Assembly (NCBI GenBank): GCA_934394985.1
Contig: CAKRRF010000007.1
Span: forward strand, 1-64,000
Direction: 5' to 3'
Source: an uncultured Marvinbryantia sp.
Lineage (GTDB): Bacteria > Bacillota > Clostridia > Lachnospirales > Lachnospiraceae
DNA length: 64,000 nucleotides
Shown here: in pieces, positions 8,708 to 17,694 of the stretch
Layout of the letters: each line of letters starts with the position of its first letter
Position numbering within the stretch: position 1 is the stretch's first letter
Program-made: the position numbers and the translations under genes
Notes under the pieces: model-generated
What the model was told of the DNA's origin: nothing
The model's input: the letters and a program-made list of their open reading frames with translations, nothing else
Databases searched by the model: none

Positions 8708-11700
8708 TATTTTACAATTACTGTTACTTTTTTTACGACTTTTCCTGATTTCACCGTAATCACTGCTGTTCCCTTTTGGATTCCCCTGATCTTGCCGGAA
8801 CTACTCACCATTGCAATCTTTTTGTTTGATGTCTTATATGTTATTTTTTCTTCACTGTTCTTTGGAATCAATCTGGTTTTTAAGGCATACGACTTTCCTT
8901 TTTTTACCGAAACAGACTCTGGCACGGTAATCCCTTTCGTGGACGTTTTGGATACAATGACCTTCACAACTGCTTTTTTCTTACCGGATTTGACTGTAAT
9001 CTTTGCAGTTCCTGCTTTCTTTGCCGTAATCACTCCCTTTGATGACACCGCTGCCACCTTTTTATTGGAAGATGTATAGGTCACTTTTTCCTTTGAAGTA
9101 AACGGTGTAATGACTGGTTTTAATGCATACTTCTTACCCTTTGCAAGCGTCACTTTCTTTGCGATGCCGCTCACCTTTATCGTCTTGACTGTGCCTTTCT
9201 GCACGGTTACGGTAATTATTCTGGTCAGACCGCTCTTTAAGGTAATGGTCAGCTTCGCACTGCCTGTTTTTTTCTTTGCCGTAATTTTTCCATTTCCATT
9301 TACGGCAAATATAGCCTTGTTGCTCGACTGATAGGTCTGCACGTAATCTCCTTCCTGCAGACCGGTTACTTTTAATCCGGTTGTGGACTGTCCCACTTTC
9401 AAAACAATTCTTGATGCATTCACCTGCATAGTCGGTGTCGGCGCCGGTTTGACCAACGGACTGCCTGAGGTCTGCATCTGTTCTCGTCCGCACACCATAC
9501 AGTGACGCATCTGAACAGCCGCTGCCGTATAAGTAGCTGCCTGTGTAGTCTCCCATTCGCTCCAGCTATGTGATGCCTGATCTTTTCTCTGGCCACAGCC
9601 ATATTCGCATTCATGCCAGTGCACCACGCCATTACTGCTCCAGCTCGTGATCCAACGATGTACATGCTCTTCACTTGTATAATCATCCGTATAATGAAAT
9701 ACTATCACATCCCCATTATTCAAGTACTGTTCATTCACGCCCAGTTCTGGGTGCTTACCGTTTAACGTATACATCCATCCGGAATTCTTTCCATTCGTGA
9801 ACTCAGCCAGTTTGACGCCGTTTCTGGTAATGGCAGAGACATAATTACCGCTGGCATTTTCACAGGTCATGCCATTTGTCTTTAAAGCCTCTTCCAGCAC
9901 ATCTTTCACTTTCGCATTATTGCTGACAATCATCTTTGTTTCCGGGATCCACGTCTCCAGCGTACCATTATTTAAGGTATGGTAATTCTGGTCTGCATCA
10001 CTGTCATGGATACTGTCTCCCAGCATCGTAAAACGAACCTCAATCTGTCCTGTACGCAGGATCACGCCAACCGTAATCGTGGTCTCTACTGCACCATATT
10101 TCAGGGAGAGCATCTGACTGCCACGCTTATTCGGATCATAACCGACTACGGTAATCTCATTCGCCTCCGGATGGGTCTTCGTGCCGTCACTCCAGGTCAC
10201 GGTGAAAGTGCCGCCGGAGAGATCCAGTTCTTCCCCAAGATAATATTCTTTCTTATAATTGCCGGTCAGAGAAAGACCTGTTGCGTAGGCACCAGCTCCA
10301 TAAACCGGATAGTTGCTGCCCTGTATCCAGTTGTTATAAGCACCGCTGTTTAAGCCACCGGTTACCGTTCCGTCAGCAAACTCTGCTGCACTCTTCAGGA
10401 AACAGTACAGCTTCTGATCAAACTTGTAATCAATACCATAAGCATCATCATTTTCATATGGAAGATCCTGAGGATTGTCGGATACTGTCAGGATTGTTCC
10501 AATGCCACCGATCCCTTGATCTGCTCCACAGGTCTCTAAAAAATAGTTATTGGAAATCCCCTGGAATTTATCAAAGCTGCGCAGATATCCGACAATCGCT
10601 CCTACGTTGCTGCTTCCGCTGACGGTGCCATAGAAGAAGTTGTTGGCAATCGCACCACTTCCGTTGCCCCAGCACTGCTTACAGCTCGGTTCCCCGCCAA
10701 AAATACCGCCAACATTCGATGCACCGGACACATTGCCTGCTACATAACAGTTCTTTACGGATGCGACTGGGGTATTTGGAGCAGAATCTGCTTCATAACC
10801 GCTACCAAGGATGCCGCCAACCCAGCTGCCGGATGCTTTCACTGTTCCAGTGAAGCTGCTGTTCTCCACTATATACAATCCCATAGACTGACCCTTGTTT
10901 CCAGCCAGTCCTCCTACTCTGCTGATTCCTTTTACTGTAGCTGCACTATGGCAGTTTCGGATAATTCCATTTATACTTCCTGCAAATGTACCAATGGCAT
11001 TTTCCTGACCTGTATAGCCAATAACTACTCCACTCTCTGCACGGCAGTTTTCGATAATAACGGTATTTTCACCTGACGCTGTACCACCAATCAAACCCGC
11101 CTTTTTCGTACTCATACCAGATTTCAAGGTTACATTTCGAATGGTTACTGCGTTCGGACATCCTGTGTCATAAACTCCATCTACACCGTAATCCACCGTA
11201 TATCCATTCACCAATCCGTATCCATTAATCTGGCTTCCTGCAAGTTTCAAATCTTCCACTACAGCATTTCGTACAAAGTTCAGTAATGGCTTTCCACCTG
11301 TTGCCACGGTAAGCGTGTGTCCACCACCATCAAAAACACCTGAAAATGCCCAAAGATACTTTCCTTTTTCCGTATCTGTTTTTCCTGCCGCAATTGCTCC
11401 GATTGGTTTCCAGTCTGATGGCAATGTAATATCTGCTGTCATTTGGAAATGTGCACCATCAAACGAAAATCCTTCCTTATTTACTTTATCGCAGAGTGCT
11501 TCCAGATCCGCAATATTTTTTATAAGAAATGGGCTTTCCGAAGAACCATTTCCTTCCCATGGAAGAGTTTCTTTAATTTTTGTAATAGAAACTACATCTG
11601 AATATGTATATTCGCCATATTCTTCCCGTTCTCCTGCTTCATCCCTTATAATTCGGTAATATCTTACTGCACAGTAATAATAGTCTTTTTCGCCGGACGG

Positions 11701-14055
11701 AACATCTGGTTTATAGATACTTTCTGTTGCACCCTCAACAGGAGTTCCTCCTTCGATAGTTCCGTCACTGCTTTTATACCATTGATATGATTTTATTAAT
11801 CTTATCCATGGAGCATCTTCTGTTTCGATACTCAATTTCACATTGTATGGCTGACCTTCAATGTAAATGGCACTTTCCGGCTGTTTTGAAATAACCGGTA
11901 TATCAATGTCTTTCTTTAAAACTTCAATTTCAATAAAATTACTTGTTGCCGAAAACTGTTTTCCATCAATCTCAAAAGTCGCAATACAGCAGTAATGCCT
12001 GTCATTCCATGGTTTAACCGGGTCTACTATGCATGTTTTTTGTGTTTCATTTTCTACTTTAATGTAGTTTTCCTTTTTCACATCCTCTACAAAATAATCG
12101 CCTTTAGGGAACGGTTCCTGTACATAATACCATTGATAAGAAACTGTTCCTTCTTCCAGTCGTTCTACATCCAAATTTGCCGTAAGCGTAATTTGATTTG
12201 ACTTCTCAAAAACAGCCTCTGTATAACTCCTGTCTGATGTAATTTTTACATTTGGAGTATAATCCCAATCTCCTTTATGAATCGTTAGTGTATAGCTGGA
12301 GCTTTCATCACTTACAACACTTCCTGGTTTTGTATAGATGCTTTCTTGTGTAAATACAATGGATAACTGGTAACTGTCGTGCGTTTTCCAATCCGGTGTG
12401 AACGTATAGTATCCATAATTTCCCGTTAATACATTTTCTTCATTACATGTCATTGTTGCTCTCATATCCAGGCAACCAGACTGCCATATATAGAATTTTA
12501 AGTACTCTACGTTTTCTGCCGCGTGTATTTCTAAATTTTGATCTTCCAGGTTATCTTCTAATCCACTATCCAGCGTATGCCCCAGCGAATCTGTTATTCG
12601 CAAAGTCTGAAGATGGTTCTTGTATCTAATTGGAACCTCATGTGATTCTACTACATTTCCAGCTTCCCTTACTTCCAATCGGACAGATTTAATCGGAGTA
12701 TTATAATTTCCTTTTGCAATGGCATCTTTCATATAAGCACGGGTGCCAGAACTAATTTGTACCCTTTTTACTGTTCCATCCTTTGGATATTCATAGTATG
12801 CGTATACCTTACAGTCTGCTGGCGCCCCTTCCTTCAGTTCCGCCCCAATATACATATTGGTCTTTACCCCATCATACCAATATGCCATTTCTGTTGGTAT
12901 AACAAATGGCTGGTTTCCATCTAATTGCTCTAGTGAATACTTTCCTGTTTTGGAATCTGTTTCCGTATATAATGTTACGTTTTTTAAGTAATTTCCACTT
13001 TCACCATCTTTTGGCACTACAGTGACGTTTGCATACGCCGCTGAAATTGCAGTATATTTTTCTCCATCAGATGCCTGAACTATTTTTTCGGCAGTGATAA
13101 AATATGGTGTTTCCCTTGCTGAAAGTCCTTCTATCGTAACCTTTCCATTCGCATCTGTTACCAGACTATCCTGTTTCTTTCCATCAAAATAAATAACTGC
13201 ACCTTCACAATCAGAAAATACTTTTCCGAGATCGTTCACCTGACGCAGTCTAAGCGAAAAAGGCTCTCCTTCTACTACTGTCTTTTCTGTTTCCGTAAAG
13301 AAAGCAAGCAAGTCTTCTTTTTTTCTCTGTTGAATATAGAAATGCATTTCATCCCCGTCTTTTACCGTCCGGGAAAGTGCATCGGCATAGTCTGCGCAAT
13401 CATGATTTTTAGACCACTTTATATTTACTGTGTCTGAGCGGTTGCATCCCCACAACTTATAGATTAATCCTTTAAATGTTCCAGACTCATCCGCATGATA
13501 ATCATATCCTGCTTCCGATCCACCCGGATAATAAAAATCATGTGCCGCCTTTAATGCATCATCCATCGTATAAGTTGCCTGACCCGTTAAGGTAACCTCC
13601 CTGCCAGCCATTGGATTCCCGTCTTTATCATCGAGGAATTTTCCATCCTTACTAACACTGACCGTCACATGGATTTCCTGTGTTTCTTCTGTATCTTTTC
13701 CTGCAGATAACGTGGCATACTCTTGTGCTTCGTTCTGCCCTTCTGTTACTTCTTCTGTTTCTTCTTCCAGAATCTGTTCTTCATCCTCAGATTCTGTTTC
13801 TTCAAAAAGAATATCTGCCTGTTCTTCATTTAATATCTCTTCATCTGAGTCTGGGTTTTCTTCTATGAAATCCGTATCCTCATCTGTTATATCTTCAATT
13901 TCTCCTGTCTCATCCGAGACTTCTTCATCGTATGAATAAACCACACTTTCTTCCGAGCTATTTTGCCAGTCTTCTGCCAATACAGAAAAAGGGAGCTGGA
14001 AGATCATCAGCACTGCCATGAGCAGCCCAAGTATACGCTTTCCTGCTTTTTTCAT
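8707..14055 (-). CDS. Very large secreted multidomain protein: Ig-like, GLUG-like, DUF4430-like and Big_2 domains
   Basis: About 1780 residues. A signal peptide (ILGLLMAVLMIFQLPFSVLA) is followed by an acidic Glu/Asp-rich stretch to ~120, beta-rich modules, an Ig-like module with YQWYKSSDG (~715-820), GLUG-like repeats (~970-1185, e.g. GLIGGTASGENTVII and GGILGSG), a Big_3-like module (~1260-1330, YYLGEELDLSGG), a DUF4430-like domain (~1333-1460, with NSGWMYTLNG), a Cys/His segment (WHECEYGCG, HCMVCG) and Big_2 repeats to the end. No LPXTG signal or C-terminal anchor is visible. Starts at GTG 14070 and ATG 14061 are possible; ATG 14055 has the best spacing from GGGG. Third gene of the riboswitch-led cassette, though a terminator separates it from the second. 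Probably surface binding. Confidence 0.8.
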   Translation of the reverse strand: MKKAGKRILGLLMAVLMIFQLPFSVLAEDWQNSSEESVVYSYDEEVSDETGEIEDITDEDTDFIEENPDSDEEILNEEQADILFEETESEDEEQILEEETEEVTEGQNEAQEYATLSAGKDTEETQEIHVTVSVSKDGKFLDDKDGNPMAGREVTLTGQATYTMDDALKAAHDFYYPGGSEAGYDYHADESGTFKGLIYKLWGCNRSDTVNIKWSKNHDCADYADALSRTVKDGDEMHFYIQQRKKEDLLAFFTETEKTVVEGEPFSLRLRQVNDLGKVFSDCEGAVIYFDGKKQDSLVTDANGKVTIEGLSARETPYFITAEKIVQASDGEKYTAISAAYANVTVVPKDGESGNYLKNVTLYTETDSKTGKYSLEQLDGNQPFVIPTEMAYWYDGVKTNMYIGAELKEGAPADCKVYAYYEYPKDGTVKRVQISSGTRAYMKDAIAKGNYNTPIKSVRLEVREAGNVVESHEVPIRYKNHLQTLRITDSLGHTLDSGLEDNLEDQNLEIHAAENVEYLKFYIWQSGCLDMRATMTCNEENVLTGNYGYYTFTPDWKTHDSYQLSIVFTQESIYTKPGSVVSDESSSYTLTIHKGDWDYTPNVKITSDRSYTEAVFEKSNQITLTANLDVERLEEGTVSYQWYYVQEPFPKGDYFVEDVKKENYIKVENETQKTCIVDPVKPWNDRHYCCIATFEIDGKQFSATSNFIEIEVLKKDIDIPVISKQPESAIYIEGQPYNVKLSIETEDAPWIRLIKSYQWYKSSDGTIEGGTPVEGATESIYKPDVPSGEKDYYYCAVRYYRIIRDEAGEREEYGEYTYSDVVSITKIKETLPWEGNGSSESPFLIKNIADLEALCDKVNKEGFSFDGAHFQMTADITLPSDWKPIGAIAAGKTDTEKGKYLWAFSGVFDGGGHTLTVATGGKPLLNFVRNAVVEDLKLAGSQINGYGLVNGYTVDYGVDGVYDTGCPNAVTIRNVTLKSGMSTKKAGLIGGTASGENTVIIENCRAESGVVIGYTGQENAIGTFAGSINGIIRNCHSAATVKGISRVGGLAGNKGQSMGLYIVENSSFTGTVKASGSWVGGILGSGYEADSAPNTPVASVKNCYVAGNVSGASNVGGIFGGEPSCKQCWGNGSGAIANNFFYGTVSGSSNVGAIVGYLRSFDKFQGISNNYFLETCGADQGIGGIGTILTVSDNPQDLPYENDDAYGIDYKFDQKLYCFLKSAAEFADGTVTGGLNSGAYNNWIQGSNYPVYGAGAYATGLSLTGNYKKEYYLGEELDLSGGTFTVTWSDGTKTHPEANEITVVGYDPNKRGSQMLSLKYGAVETTITVGVILRTGQIEVRFTMLGDSIHDSDADQNYHTLNNGTLETWIPETKMIVSNNAKVKDVLEEALKTNGMTCENASGNYVSAITRNGVKLAEFTNGKNSGWMYTLNGKHPELGVNEQYLNNGDVIVFHYTDDYTSEEHVHRWITSWSSNGVVHWHECEYGCGQRKDQASHSWSEWETTQAATYTAAAVQMRHCMVCGREQMQTSGSPLVKPAPTPTMQVNASRIVLKVGQSTTGLKVTGLQEGDYVQTYQSSNKAIFAVNGNGKITAKKKTGSAKLTITLKSGLTRIITVTVQKGTVKTIKVSGIAKKVTLAKGKKYALKPVITPFTSKEKVTYTSSNKKVAAVSSKGVITAKKAGTAKITVKSGKKKAVVKVIVSKTSTKGITVPESVSVKKGKSYALKTRLIPKNSEEKITYKTSNKKIAMVSSSGKIRGIQKGTAVITVKSGKVVKKVTVIVK

Positions 14056-14074
14056 CTTCATTTTCCCCACTTTG

Positions 14075-14108
14075 AAAAAGGCTCCTCTTCCTTTCGGAAG
14101 AAGAGCCC
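14075..14108 (-). terminator. Intrinsic terminator between the two surface-protein genes
   Basis: On the minus strand GGCTC and TTCTTCC pair with GGAAGAG and GAGCC around a GAAA loop, followed by five T. It lies between the stop at 14134 and the start at 14055, so read-through would be needed for the riboswitch transcript to reach the large gene. Confidence 0.85.
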
Positions 14109-14133
14109 GTCTTACTTTTATTGTTCACCTTTT

Positions 14134-16539
14134 TTATTTAACTGTAACTTTTACTTTCTTAACAGCTTTTCCGGATTTGATAGTAATGGTTGCGGTACCT
14201 TTTTTCACACCTTTAATCTTTCCTGATTTAGACACAGTTGCAATCTTTTTGTTGGATGTTTTATAGGTGATCTTTTCGTCGCTGTTAGATGGGGTTGTTT
14301 TTGCCTTTAAGCTGTAAGTCTTTCCCTTCTTTACCGATACCTTTTCGCCAACTTTAATTGCTGTTGTCTTGGTTTTTGGCACCGTTACGGTTACCGTTAC
14401 TTTTTTGCTTCCGGATTTTACTGTAATCTTAGCAGTCCCGGCTTTCTTAGCTGTGATCACACCTTTAGAAGAAACCTTTGCTACTTTTTTGTTAGAGCTA
14501 CTATAAGTTACCTTCTGCTGGGATGTTGCAGGTGTAATGACTGGCTTTAAGGTTGTTTTTTCACCTTTCTTGACCGTCATCTTCTTTGCCAGACCAGAGA
14601 TCTTGGAAGTCTTTACTGTCTTTGCCTGAACTTTTACTGTAACTGTTTTTTTCAAACCGCTTACCAGTGTAATTTCCAGTTTCGCAGTACCTTTTTTCAC
14701 ACCTGTCAGTTTGCAGGTTCCATCCGCTTTACCAGAAACTTTAAAGACTTTGGTATTTGTGGATTTCCATGATGTTATGGAATCTCCATTCGCCAGTCCT
14801 GCAACTTTCACGGTTCCTGTGCTCTGTTTTTCTTTTAATGTTACAGAGGATGCATTTACAGATGCTGTTGCTGCAAGCTTTTCTCCAACAGTCCGTGTTT
14901 CCTTCTTGTCACAGGTTGCACAGTTTCTTTCCTGCTGTTCTGCTGCAAATACAGTTGCATCTGCTGTCTTCTTCCAGTCACTCCACTGATGCACGCCTGT
15001 TGCAGGAATTATTTCTGTCTTTACATCTTTGCAACGGCTACAGGTAAGTGTGCGGACACCATCTTTGGTACAGGTTGGCTGAGCAGTTACTTCTGCTACA
15101 TAATCATGTCCAAGTGCCGGAATCTCTTTTTCACTGCCAGCTTCAATTTCATCACATCTGGTGCAGTGTTTGCTCTCACTTCCTGCTTCTGTGCAGGTTG
15201 CAGCTTTATCTACCGTATAATCTTCTGCATAATCATGTCCCAGTGGATCTTGCACCGTACCATCCGTATATTCATGACCGCAAATTCCGCATGTGTAAAT
15301 CTTCTCTCCCGCTTCCGTACAAGTAGCATATTTCAATGGTTGTTCATCCATATTGCAATGAACTGTAACGCCAGACAAGGAAATGCCTTTGTTTTTCCAT
15401 TCCTCTGTAGTTCCTGAATAACAAATATTCTTTAAAGAAGATGCACTAAAAGAATCATTATTCATCGTAACATTGTTCATATCCAGTGCTATTTTCTCTA
15501 ATCCTGACTTACAAAATGCTTTTCTTCCTATTGACGTTATTCCTGGTGCTTGAAATCTTTTTAATGAATTCGTTGAGAAAAAAGAAGTTTTTGGTACTGC
15601 CTGTAATTCTGTACAAATAAATGTCGTTAAATTAGTGCAGTTACGAAAAGCGTCATTACCACTTAAATTGATCTTTTTGGCGTTCACTGATAATAATTCA
15701 TCACACTGCTCAAACGCACTTTTTCCTATATCCACTTGATCTGCTAATAATTGTATTTCTTTTATTCCAGTATTCTGAAAAGCATGCTCACCTATTTTAT
15801 TTACATTTGATAAATCTATATTGACCAGCTTACTAGTCAAACTTCCAGTTGGCGAAAAGGAAAATGCATAATCGCCTATTGTCGTTACAGAACTTGGCAA
15901 ATCAACTATACTCAGATTTTTATAACAATTGCTTCCATTTGTCATAAAGCTATATGCACCAATTGACTCAATACCTTCATCTATTTTTACACAAGTAAGT
16001 TCATCGCGATCTTCATTGCTAAGTGTTAGATACCAAGGTGTGCCTGCAGTGCCTTTATAGTTTGGCATATCTTTGGATCCAGTTGGATCTATTAATTTAA
16101 ATTCCAATGTCTTACTATTTTTATCATACTTATATTGGATATTGGAGTTTTCTACAGGAGTAAAGTCATTATCTTCGTTTACATCCATTAATGTTTTTTC
16201 TTCATCTGCTAAATATTGTGAGATATTGTTTTCTTCACTTTCATCATATTCTGTGTCAAAAAGTATTTCACTGTTTTCTTTATCCTCTAAATATGTATTA
16301 TTATCTAAAACAATATCAATATTTTCTTCATTATACTCTTCTAAATCATTATTGGTTTCTTCATTATACTCTTCTAAATCATTATTGGTTTCTTCATCAA
16401 TCTGCTCCTCAGTTTCTTCTTCCAAAGCCACATCAGAAACAGCCGAAAAATCAGCTGTGTCTGATGCAAATGCAACTGGGCTTATTGAATTAATTAACAT
16501 ACATAATGATAAAAAAGATGCTACATATTTCTTTTGCAT
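14134..16539 (-). CDS. Secreted BspA-like leucine-rich-repeat protein with Cys-motif and Big_2 repeats
   Basis: 801 residues. After a signal peptide (VASFLSLCMLINSISPVAFA) comes an acidic Asn/Glu-rich region with a perfect 33-bp duplication. BspA-type LRRs follow (~180-380: VTTIGDYAFSF, KIGEHAFQNTGI, SIGRKAFCKSGL). Residues ~400-555 hold repeated Cys-pair motifs (CTEAGEKIYTCGICGHEY, HCTRCDE, LTCSRCKD, NCATCDKK), and three Big_2 Ig-like modules run to the C-terminus. There is no sortase signal. ATG 16539 (MQKKYV) follows GAGGG, so it is preferred over 16563. Its C-terminal ~230 residues are closely related to those of the neighbouring giant protein, pointing to duplication. BspA-like proteins often bind host or matrix proteins; the ligand here is unknown. 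Confidence 0.85.
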   Translation of the reverse strand: MQKKYVASFLSLCMLINSISPVAFASDTADFSAVSDVALEEETEEQIDEETNNDLEEYNEETNNDLEEYNEENIDIVLDNNTYLEDKENSEILFDTEYDESEENNISQYLADEEKTLMDVNEDNDFTPVENSNIQYKYDKNSKTLEFKLIDPTGSKDMPNYKGTAGTPWYLTLSNEDRDELTCVKIDEGIESIGAYSFMTNGSNCYKNLSIVDLPSSVTTIGDYAFSFSPTGSLTSKLVNIDLSNVNKIGEHAFQNTGIKEIQLLADQVDIGKSAFEQCDELLSVNAKKINLSGNDAFRNCTNLTTFICTELQAVPKTSFFSTNSLKRFQAPGITSIGRKAFCKSGLEKIALDMNNVTMNNDSFSASSLKNICYSGTTEEWKNKGISLSGVTVHCNMDEQPLKYATCTEAGEKIYTCGICGHEYTDGTVQDPLGHDYAEDYTVDKAATCTEAGSESKHCTRCDEIEAGSEKEIPALGHDYVAEVTAQPTCTKDGVRTLTCSRCKDVKTEIIPATGVHQWSDWKKTADATVFAAEQQERNCATCDKKETRTVGEKLAATASVNASSVTLKEKQSTGTVKVAGLANGDSITSWKSTNTKVFKVSGKADGTCKLTGVKKGTAKLEITLVSGLKKTVTVKVQAKTVKTSKISGLAKKMTVKKGEKTTLKPVITPATSQQKVTYSSSNKKVAKVSSKGVITAKKAGTAKITVKSGSKKVTVTVTVPKTKTTAIKVGEKVSVKKGKTYSLKAKTTPSNSDEKITYKTSNKKIATVSKSGKIKGVKKGTATITIKSGKAVKKVKVTVK
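16325..16390 (-). repeat. 33-bp tandem duplication in the LRR surface-protein gene
   Basis: Two exact adjacent 33-bp copies (16325-16357, 16358-16390) encode repeats of an 11-residue unit rich in Glu and Asn (EETNNDLEEYN). The length is a multiple of three, so copy-number change keeps the frame. Confidence 0.9.
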
Positions 16540-16579
16540 TTTTCTATCCCTCGTAATTTTCAATTTACTATTCTACATT

Positions 16580-17095
16580 CTACCAAGTAAAAGAAGAATA
16601 TTCATAGCTAAGCACGATTGCATAATTTGCTTCCGCACAGGTCACATCTTCTAACGTTTTATCTTCTGGATAAGATACAACATTCTTTAATGTTGCAGGC
16701 GCCCACATCCAAGAATTGCCTTCCCATTTTCCACTACTGTACCCACCATTTCCGTCAGGAACTAAATCACTATATTTTCCTTTATCCAATCCCTGATAAA
16801 CCACTTCACCATTTTTTGTCAAAGTAAGATCTTTCAAGTATTTATCATAGTTCCAAGTAGTTGTTAATACGCCATCTTTAATGGTTCCATCCTTTAGAGC
16901 ATCTAAAAGAGTATCTGTCGCATCAACATTTTCAACTTCAAATGCTTTAAATGCGTCTTTAGTAATTGTTTTGGTATTTCCATTAGATTCTCTGATATAA
17001 ACTGTCAGATCTGCTGCGAATGCTGCTACGCTTGAGCTTAATGTCATTGCCCCTGCTAATACGATGGCTGATACTTTTTTAAATAATTTGTTCAT
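16580..17095 (-). CDS. Small secreted DUF4430-like protein behind a cobalamin riboswitch
   Basis: 171 residues with a clear signal peptide (VSAIVLAGAMTLSSSVAAFA, cut near residue 27). The mature part starts ADLTVYIRESNG and has a pattern like DUF4430, the transcobalamin C-terminal-like fold: a helix TDTLLDALKDG (~59-70), a strand region TLTKNGEVVYQG, then SGKWEGNSWMW (~120-130) before a final beta strand. The ATG at 17095 has GGGAGG 7 bases upstream. It is the first gene after the riboswitch, so its expression should fall when cobalamin is plentiful. A role as soluble or surface-retained corrinoid-binding protein is inferred. The domain call rests on pattern recognition, not a profile search. 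Confidence 0.7.
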   Translation of the reverse strand: MNKLFKKVSAIVLAGAMTLSSSVAAFAADLTVYIRESNGNTKTITKDAFKAFEVENVDATDTLLDALKDGTIKDGVLTTTWNYDKYLKDLTLTKNGEVVYQGLDKGKYSDLVPDGNGGYSSGKWEGNSWMWAPATLKNVVSYPEDKTLEDVTCAEANYAIVLSYEYSSFTW

Positions 17096-17279
17096 AGTGA
17101 AATCCTCCCTAATTTTGTTTTTCGTTTTTTGAGTAATGGTTTTTAGTTACGCACACAAACACGGGTATGCGATTCCATTCCCGCCGCAGTCTTCAGCCTG
17201 CTTTCTCCTCCTTTTGTCGTATTAGTGGTATCCTGCATGGAGTCTCTTATTCTCTGAAAAGGGCTATCTTCTTTTTCAT

Positions 17280-17313
17280 CAAAAAAAAATCGTGCCCGTT
17301 CAGAGGCACGACC
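17280..17313 (-). terminator. Riboswitch-controlled intrinsic terminator
   Basis: On the minus strand TCGTGCC and GGGCACGA form the stem, followed by nine T. The upstream segment GGTGGCACGG (about 17330-17340) can pair with the 5' arm CGTGCC and so act as antiterminator. From 17279 down to the start codon of the DUF4430-like gene, the leader holds only very short frames. Confidence 0.85.
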
Positions 17314-17364
17314 CATCTTGCATTTTATACCGTGCCACCCTGATATCGAGAGTTTCCGCACAAC

Positions 17365-17486
17365 ACCATAAAAATAGACCTGACTTAGAGCTTTCGCTCA
17401 TCACAGTAGCGATCCTGTGTGGGAATTGCACCCAGCTTCCTATGCAATATTTTTTCATCTGCATAAAATTCCTATGGCATTAACTT
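17365..17486 (-). promoter_or_regulatory. Cobalamin (B12) riboswitch aptamer
   Basis: The minus-strand leader contains the conserved core: GGAAGCTGGGTGCAATTCCC, then the B12 box CGCTACTGTGA (about 17402-17412), then GAGCGAAAGCTC (a small stem-loop) and AAGTCAGG. The order and spacing match class I/II cobalamin riboswitches. It is followed by a terminator and the DUF4430-like secreted protein gene, so it should switch transcription off when a corrinoid binds. Confidence 0.9.
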
Positions 17487-17492
17487 AAGTTC

Positions 17493-17521
17493 AGTGTAGT
17501 CCAAACAGTTTGTTTTGTCAA
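17493..17521 (-). promoter_or_regulatory. Strong sigma-A promoter of the riboswitch transcript
   Basis: TTGACA (17516-17521), a 17-base spacer and TACACT (17493-17498) on the minus strand. This places transcription start near 17486, just ahead of the aptamer. Confidence 0.85.
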
Positions 17522-17694
17522 GTATATGCATGTTTTTTGCTTCTCTTTTGTCAGTTTTGAACATTTTTCAAACTGTTTCATCACTGTTTCTACTGTTTTC
17601 TTATTATATTATGCCTATGTTTTTCACGAATATATCATAATTTCACTTTGTATTTTCCCATCCTTCAGCTCTGCCCGGTCGATCTCTTCGATTT
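17522..17694. other. Non-coding stretch between the riboswitch promoter and spoIVB
   Basis: No gene seen. It holds an inverted repeat TTTGAA/TTCAAA (17556-17572), three direct copies of ACTGTTT (17572, 17583, 17592) close to helical spacing, and near 17660-17697 a minus-strand segment reading IEEIDRAELK in frame after the spoIVB stop, similar to a RecN segment. Confidence 0.5.

Noticed and set aside
17143..17361. 72-residue minus-strand frame
   Set aside because: It overlaps the riboswitch terminator and expression platform, has no ribosome site and mixed composition; it is leader RNA.
17280..17486. T-box leader
   Set aside because: AGGGTGGCACGG before a terminator suggested a T-box, but the upstream core carries the B12 box and other cobalamin-riboswitch elements, and the downstream genes are not amino-acid related.
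8707..17694. Prophage or integrative element with its own recombinase
   Set aside because: No integrase, transposase, relaxase or phage gene is seen inside the repeat-bounded cassette.
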